64,000 nt of DNA, from the NCBI RefSeq assembly GCF_000192475.1, contig NZ_AEYW01000006.1, positions 62,001 to 126,000 on the forward strand. Reading direction: 5' to 3'. Source of the DNA: Ruegeria conchae. GTDB taxonomy: Bacteria; Pseudomonadota; Alphaproteobacteria; Rhodobacterales; Rhodobacteraceae. Of the stretch, positions 63,917 through 64,000 are shown in pieces. The notes beneath the pieces were generated by a model. It had not been told where the DNA came from. It saw nothing but the letters and a program-made list of their open reading frames with translations, and searched no databases. Positions within the stretch are counted from its first letter, which is position 1. Every line of letters starts with the position of its first letter. Position numbers and translations under genes: made by a program.

Positions 63917-64000
63917 CTAGGTGCCATAAACCGGCATCGGACCAACAACTTCACCAATCGAGGCCAGTAGGATGTCGGCAATGACGTCCAGCTCTTCGCG
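63917..64000 (-). CDS. C-terminal end of an unidentified gene (runs off the window)
   Basis: The last 27 codons before a TAG stop read REELDVIADILLASIGEVV then GPMPVYGT. They form an open minus-strand frame up to the right edge. The end is too short to name. It converges with the protease gene two bases away. Confidence 0.6.
   Translation of the reverse strand, partial: REELDVIADILLASIGEVVGPMPVYGT

Overview
The window is a stretch of alphaproteobacterial chromosome, most likely from the Roseobacter group of the Rhodobacteraceae. The evidence is the gene families and their style: CobNWG cobalamin genes with ATGA overlaps, PhaZ/PhaC/PhaP/PhaR, TRAP transporters, ThyX, a PopZ-like gene beside tolC, an LdtR-like MarR regulator, and a short hairpin repeat in two intergenic gaps that I recall from roseobacter genomes. 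Species cannot be fixed from the sequence alone. Most genes are ordinary housekeeping or metabolic genes packed into short operons.

Layout. 1-5.2 kb: a B12 operon on the minus strand (DUF1636, cobW, cobN, cobG) behind a cobalamin riboswitch. 5.3-9.3 kb: a 3-hydroxyisobutyrate dehydrogenase-like gene, then a glycosyltransferase/methyltransferase/glycosyltransferase cluster in which the two glycosyltransferases are tandem duplicates. 9.5-18.3 kb: an accessory segment. A degenerate copy of the 3' end of tRNA-Cys lies at 10305 and the intact tRNA-Cys at 18251. Between them are transposase and ABC-permease debris, then a stress/low-oxygen set (Hsp20, an FHA-membrane-trypsin fusion, an MFS carrier, an APC permease, a cytochrome c, a phasin-like protein, UspA) with three FNR-like boxes. 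This looks like an old integrated island. 18.5-29 kb: core genes (PCMT, TolC, PopZ-like, CobQ, EF-P, YgfZ, a glycosyltransferase). 28.2-33 kb: an RpiR regulator, N-formylglutamate amidohydrolase and a complete TRAP transporter. 33-41.6 kb: mixed genes including an alpha/beta hydrolase without its nucleophile, parE, and a membrane-bound LuxR regulator paired with a secreted acidic repeat protein. 41.7-49.6 kb: MATE, aspartate aminotransferase, XRE-sdhE, MarR, GloA, ThyX, cold shock protein, Spx-like reductase. 49.6-52.1 kb: a bufferin-type copper RiPP operon (DUF2282 precursor, DUF692/MNIO enzyme, DUF2063 partner, DoxX). 52.3-58 kb: thrS and a coupled set of hydrolase genes, one of them broken. 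58.1-63.9 kb: the polyhydroxyalkanoate locus phaZ // phaC-phaP-phaR, with three PhaR-type palindromes, followed by a secreted trypsin-like protease.

The most interesting items are the bufferin operon with a strong hairpin between precursor and enzyme genes; the tRNA-Cys-bounded island with repeated FNR-like sites; the LuxR/acidic-repeat pair with its 60-bp higher-order array; the divergent PopZ-like gene; and two alpha/beta hydrolases that have lost the catalytic serine, one of them also frameshifted. All functional statements come from reading motifs and from family knowledge; no database search was run.
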